Assembly: GCA_003533405.1 (NCBI GenBank)
Contig: DQDL01000063.1
Coordinates: forward strand, 1 to 6,969
DNA: 6,969 nt
Origin: Clostridiales bacterium
GTDB taxonomy: Bacteria; Bacillota; Clostridia; Oscillospirales; Oscillospiraceae
Direction: 5' to 3'
Notes under the pieces: model-generated
What the model saw: only the letters and a program-made list of their open reading frames with translations
Database searches by the model: none
What the model was told of the DNA's origin: nothing
In this document: piece by piece, positions 5,789 to 6,969 of the stretch
Numbering within the stretch: the stretch's first letter is position 1
How the letters are laid out: each line of letters opens with the position of its first letter
Made by a program: the position numbers and the translations under genes

Positions 5789-5875
5789 TGAAAGTAGGCG
5801 CTACCCAATAGACGGTTGCCTAAGTGAATACAAGTTTTATGTAATCGCCTCGGCCAAGGCGATTACATCTTTTTT
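5789..5875 (+). ncRNA. Antisense RNA, candidate type I antitoxin
   Basis: This is the stretch between a consensus promoter and a strong terminator; it gives an RNA of about 87 nt with no credible open reading frame. It is convergent to the toxin gene, whose stop codon lies five bases beyond its 3' end, and it is complementary to the 3' untranslated part of the toxin mRNA if that mRNA reads through to the terminator at 5693-5723. This is the geometry of txpA/RatA and the bsr/SR systems of Bacillus subtilis, where the antisense RNA acts through 3' overlap. It also carries CGGTTGCCT (5813-5821), whose inverse is in the toxin leader region (6020-6028). The exact 5' end is predicted, not seen. Confidence 0.75.
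5839..5875 (+). terminator. Intrinsic terminator of the antisense RNA
   Basis: 5839-5849 and 5858-5868 form a perfect 11-bp stem (12 with the T-A pair inside), GC-rich in the middle, followed by CTTTTTT (5869-5875). It is a textbook rightward intrinsic terminator. Read leftward the T-tract is missing, so the toxin transcript can pass. Confidence 0.92.
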
Positions 5876-5879
5876 ACGC

Positions 5880-5963
5880 TTATTTTCTGCAAGCCAGCAG
5901 AAGAGCAGCGAAGGTTATGAGAACCATTGCAAATTGGAACATGTCCGAATATGTAACGCTCAT
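5880..5963 (-). CDS. Small hydrophobic type I toxin peptide (holin-like toxin/TxpA type, 27 residues)
   Basis: The ATG at 5961-5963 is preceded by a near-perfect GAGGAGGTG site seven bases upstream. The 27-residue product begins MSVTYSDMFQF, has one hydrophobic segment at about residues 9-25 (FQFAMVLITFAALLLAC) and ends in the basic RK. Length, a polar N-terminus with aromatic residues, the xFQFxM entry into the single membrane helix and the basic tail match the putative holin-like toxin group (Pfam Hol_Tox; TxpA, BsrG/E/H relatives). Those peptides damage the membrane or cell envelope when made in excess. The convergent antisense RNA and the structured leader support a type I toxin-antitoxin locus. 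It has fewer lysines at the C-terminus than most relatives. Toxicity is inferred. Confidence 0.78.
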   Translation of the reverse strand: MSVTYSDMFQFAMVLITFAALLLACRK

Positions 5964-5969
5964 AATACC

Positions 5970-6022
5970 ACCTCCTCAACTCAAAATTGAGGAGGTAAGA
6001 TATACCTCCTCAAGTAAGGAGG
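5970..6022 (-). promoter_or_regulatory. Toxin leader with alternating SD and anti-SD segments
   Basis: Read leftward the order is CCTCCT (6017-6022), TTGAGGAGGT (6004-6013), ACCTCCTCAA (5987-5996), TTGAGGAGGT (5970-5979), then the ATG. Each of the last three can pair with its neighbour over a perfect 10 bp with a 7-base loop. One fold hides the toxin's Shine-Dalgarno sequence and the alternative frees it. Confidence 0.75.
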
Positions 6023-6025
6023 CAA
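5997..6025 (-). promoter_or_regulatory. Possible toxin promoter (weak match)
   Basis: On the minus strand TTGCCT (6020-6025), a 17-bp spacer and TATCTT (5997-6002) match the housekeeping consensus at 4 of 6 in each box. It would start transcription near 5990, which would leave out the first half of the SD/anti-SD array. No better candidate upstream is obvious, so the start of the toxin mRNA is unresolved. Confidence 0.3.
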
Positions 6026-6051
6026 CCGCCTACCGTCTTTTCAATACGCAT

Positions 6052-6423
6052 TTAAGCTTCCGCTAGTCGTTGCTACCTTAGCCCGACCGGTAGGTGTGTG
6101 CTAAAGTTAGGTCTGTACATCAACCTATCGGGGCAGTGCAAACTACTCGCACCTATCTGACTGACGCAGTTTGTTAAATAGGCGCAGTCAAAACTACTCG
6201 CAGAGGATTAAACCTCCGCAGTGAAATCGACCGTTGCACCGATACCCCGTACCGGGTTTCCAAAGGGTGGCATTATAAGGCTTGCGCTTTCTTGTTGGGC
6301 GAATGGACGCACTAAAAGTTCGCTTTTGTTGCGAATCGGGCTACTGCAATTACGACTAGCAAAAGTGTTCGCTCGCTATTGGAAAAACTTTTCTTTCGGC
6401 AAAACAAAGAAAAGTTAATATTT
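6052..6423 (+). repeat. Dispersed intergenic repeat, copy 2
   Basis: The directly oriented partner of 4275-4553. It shares CCCGACCGGT (6082-6091), the identical 21-nt block (6111-6131), TTAAACCTCCGC (6209-6220), 6235-6270 with one mismatch in 36, and the terminal stem-loop with 11 bp (6386-6396/6406-6416). TATCGG (6126-6131) can again pair with CCGATA (6239-6244). It is longer because about 85 extra bases lie between the GGGTGG block and the terminal stem; this part holds an AAAAG-TTCG-CTTTT hairpin (6314-6327). AAACTACTCGCA occurs twice inside (6140-6151, 6191-6202), and GAGG/CCTC forms a small hairpin (6203-6216). No credible gene lies in the stretch from the toxin to mscL. Confidence 0.8.
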
Positions 6424-6462
6424 ACCTGTTGCATTTTCTATTAATATTGATATAAGTGAGTC

Positions 6463-6492
6463 AAAAAGAGCGCCCGACTGGGCGCTCTTTTT
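6463..6492 (-). terminator. Terminator of the serS-mscL transcript (bidirectional form)
   Basis: 6463-6475 and 6480-6492 form a perfect 13-bp stem with a GACT loop: a GC-rich core flanked by A5 and T5. The symmetry allows termination on both strands. It starts two bases after the mscL stop codon in the leftward direction and would also stop rightward transcription coming from the repeat. Confidence 0.92.
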
Positions 6493-6494
6493 GC

Positions 6495-6893
6495 TTACTT
6501 ATTCTTGATCTCCTCCAGGATCTCCGCCAAGAGCTCCTCGGTGGTGGGCTTTGGGGGTTCTTCGGGGGCGGGCTCTTCCTCCTCGGTCTGCTTTTTGCCG
6601 ATGGTAGCAAGCTTATTCACGCCCTTGACCAGCAGGAACACCACAAACGCCATGATGATGAAGTTTATCACATCCATGATGAATGCGCCGTATGTAAGCT
6701 TCGCCTGCCCGATGGTCACGCTCAGACCCGAAAAGCCGTCAAGGCTGAAGCAGCCGATGATGGGGCTTATGAGATTATCGATGAGCGAGGTTACGAGTGC
6801 GGTGAAAGCGCCGCCGATGATGACGCCGACCGCCAGATCCATCACATTGCCCCTGAGGGCAAACGCCTTGAACTCAGAAATAAACTTTTTCAT
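6495..6893 (-). CDS. mscL: Large-conductance mechanosensitive channel MscL
   Basis: A 132-residue inner membrane channel that opens under membrane tension and releases solutes during hypo-osmotic shock; it works as a pentamer. It shows the whole MscL layout: an N-terminal amphipathic helix (MKKFISEFKAFALRGNV), TM1 at about 15-45 with the conserved RGNVMDLAVGVIIGGAF pore-lining start, a short periplasmic loop, TM2 at about 69-95 (GAFIMDVINFIIMAFVVFLL), and an acidic/proline-rich linker leading to a C-terminal helix (TTEELLAEILEEIKNK). The length is typical. AAGGAG lies upstream of the ATG and overlaps the serS stop codon, so the gene is probably co-transcribed and partly coupled with serS. A strong terminator follows. 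Confidence 0.97.
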   Translation of the reverse strand: MKKFISEFKAFALRGNVMDLAVGVIIGGAFTALVTSLIDNLISPIIGCFSLDGFSGLSVTIGQAKLTYGAFIMDVINFIIMAFVVFLLVKGVNKLATIGKKQTEEEEPAPEEPPKPTTEELLAEILEEIKNK

Positions 6894-6905
6894 ATCTATC
6901 TCTCC

Positions 6906-6969
6906 TTATGCTTTTTTGGGTACTAAAACCTCCGTGCCGCCCATGTAGGGGCGCAGCACCTCGGGGATG
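6906..6969 (-). CDS. serS: Seryl-tRNA synthetase, C-terminal end (partial)
   Basis: The leftward frame entering from the right edge ends in IPEVLRPYMGGTEVLVPKKA. The IPEVLRPYMGG motif is the highly conserved C-terminus of bacterial seryl-tRNA synthetase, the enzyme that charges tRNA-Ser. Only 20 codons and the TAA are inside the window. The gene lies 12 bases upstream of mscL, whose Shine-Dalgarno sequence begins within its stop codon. Confidence 0.9.
   Translation of the reverse strand, partial: IPEVLRPYMGGTEVLVPKKA

Noticed and set aside
5700..5990. Rightward 96-residue open frame
   Set aside because: It crosses the antisense RNA promoter and terminator and the antisense strand of the toxin; no RBS or protein-like character.
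6221..6418. 65-residue open frame in repeat copy 2
   Set aside because: It lies within the repeat, has no counterpart in copy 1 and no RBS.
6429..6456. Promoter-like TTGCAT, 16 bp, TATAAG on the plus strand
   Set aside because: A start there would run directly into the symmetrical terminator at 6463-6492; the AT-rich composition alone explains the match.

Overview
The window looks like a chromosomal piece of a spore-forming member of the class Clostridia with GC-rich coding DNA, most likely of the Oscillospiraceae/Ruminococcaceae type. This rests on a Firmicutes-like 16S rRNA 5' end, a complete GerA-type spore germinant receptor operon, strong Shine-Dalgarno sites, and GC-rich genes next to AT-rich intergenic DNA. 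The taxonomy is inferred; no database search was possible.

Left edge (1-460): the first 65 bases are the 5' end of a 16S rRNA gene transcribed leftward. Upstream lie an rrn leader with a boxA-like element and two tandem consensus promoters. Diverging from it, 461-4253 is a rightward three-gene operon encoding GerA-, GerC- and GerB-type germinant receptor subunits. Both junctions are 4-base ATGA overlaps. The A-C-B gene order is that of Bacillus gerK.

Middle (4275-6423): an accessory module lies between two diverged, directly oriented copies of a 280-370 bp intergenic repeat (4275-4553 and 6052-6423). The repeat has conserved blocks, internal complementarity and an A/T-rich terminal stem-loop. 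Between the copies are: (i) a leftward 51-residue small protein gene; (ii) three palindromic operators of the form ACCCG-N4-CGGGT, spaced exactly 48 bp apart; (iii) three small rightward Xre/Cro-type helix-turn-helix genes, the last two being paralogues; (iv) a type I toxin-antitoxin locus. In that locus a 27-residue hydrophobic toxin peptide is encoded on the minus strand, and an antisense RNA of about 87 nt is expressed convergently from a consensus promoter and ends at a strong intrinsic terminator. Several leaders here carry striking hairpins: the third regulator's ribosome binding site lies inside an 18-bp stem, and the toxin leader has alternating Shine-Dalgarno/anti-Shine-Dalgarno segments that can form mutually exclusive 10-bp hairpins.

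Right edge (6463-6969): leftward housekeeping genes. The 3' end of serS is followed after 12 bases by mscL, which ends at a strong symmetrical terminator.

The best candidates for undescribed biology are the 48-bp operator array with its regulator cluster, the RNA switch-like leader of the type I toxin, and the structured dispersed repeat that brackets both.
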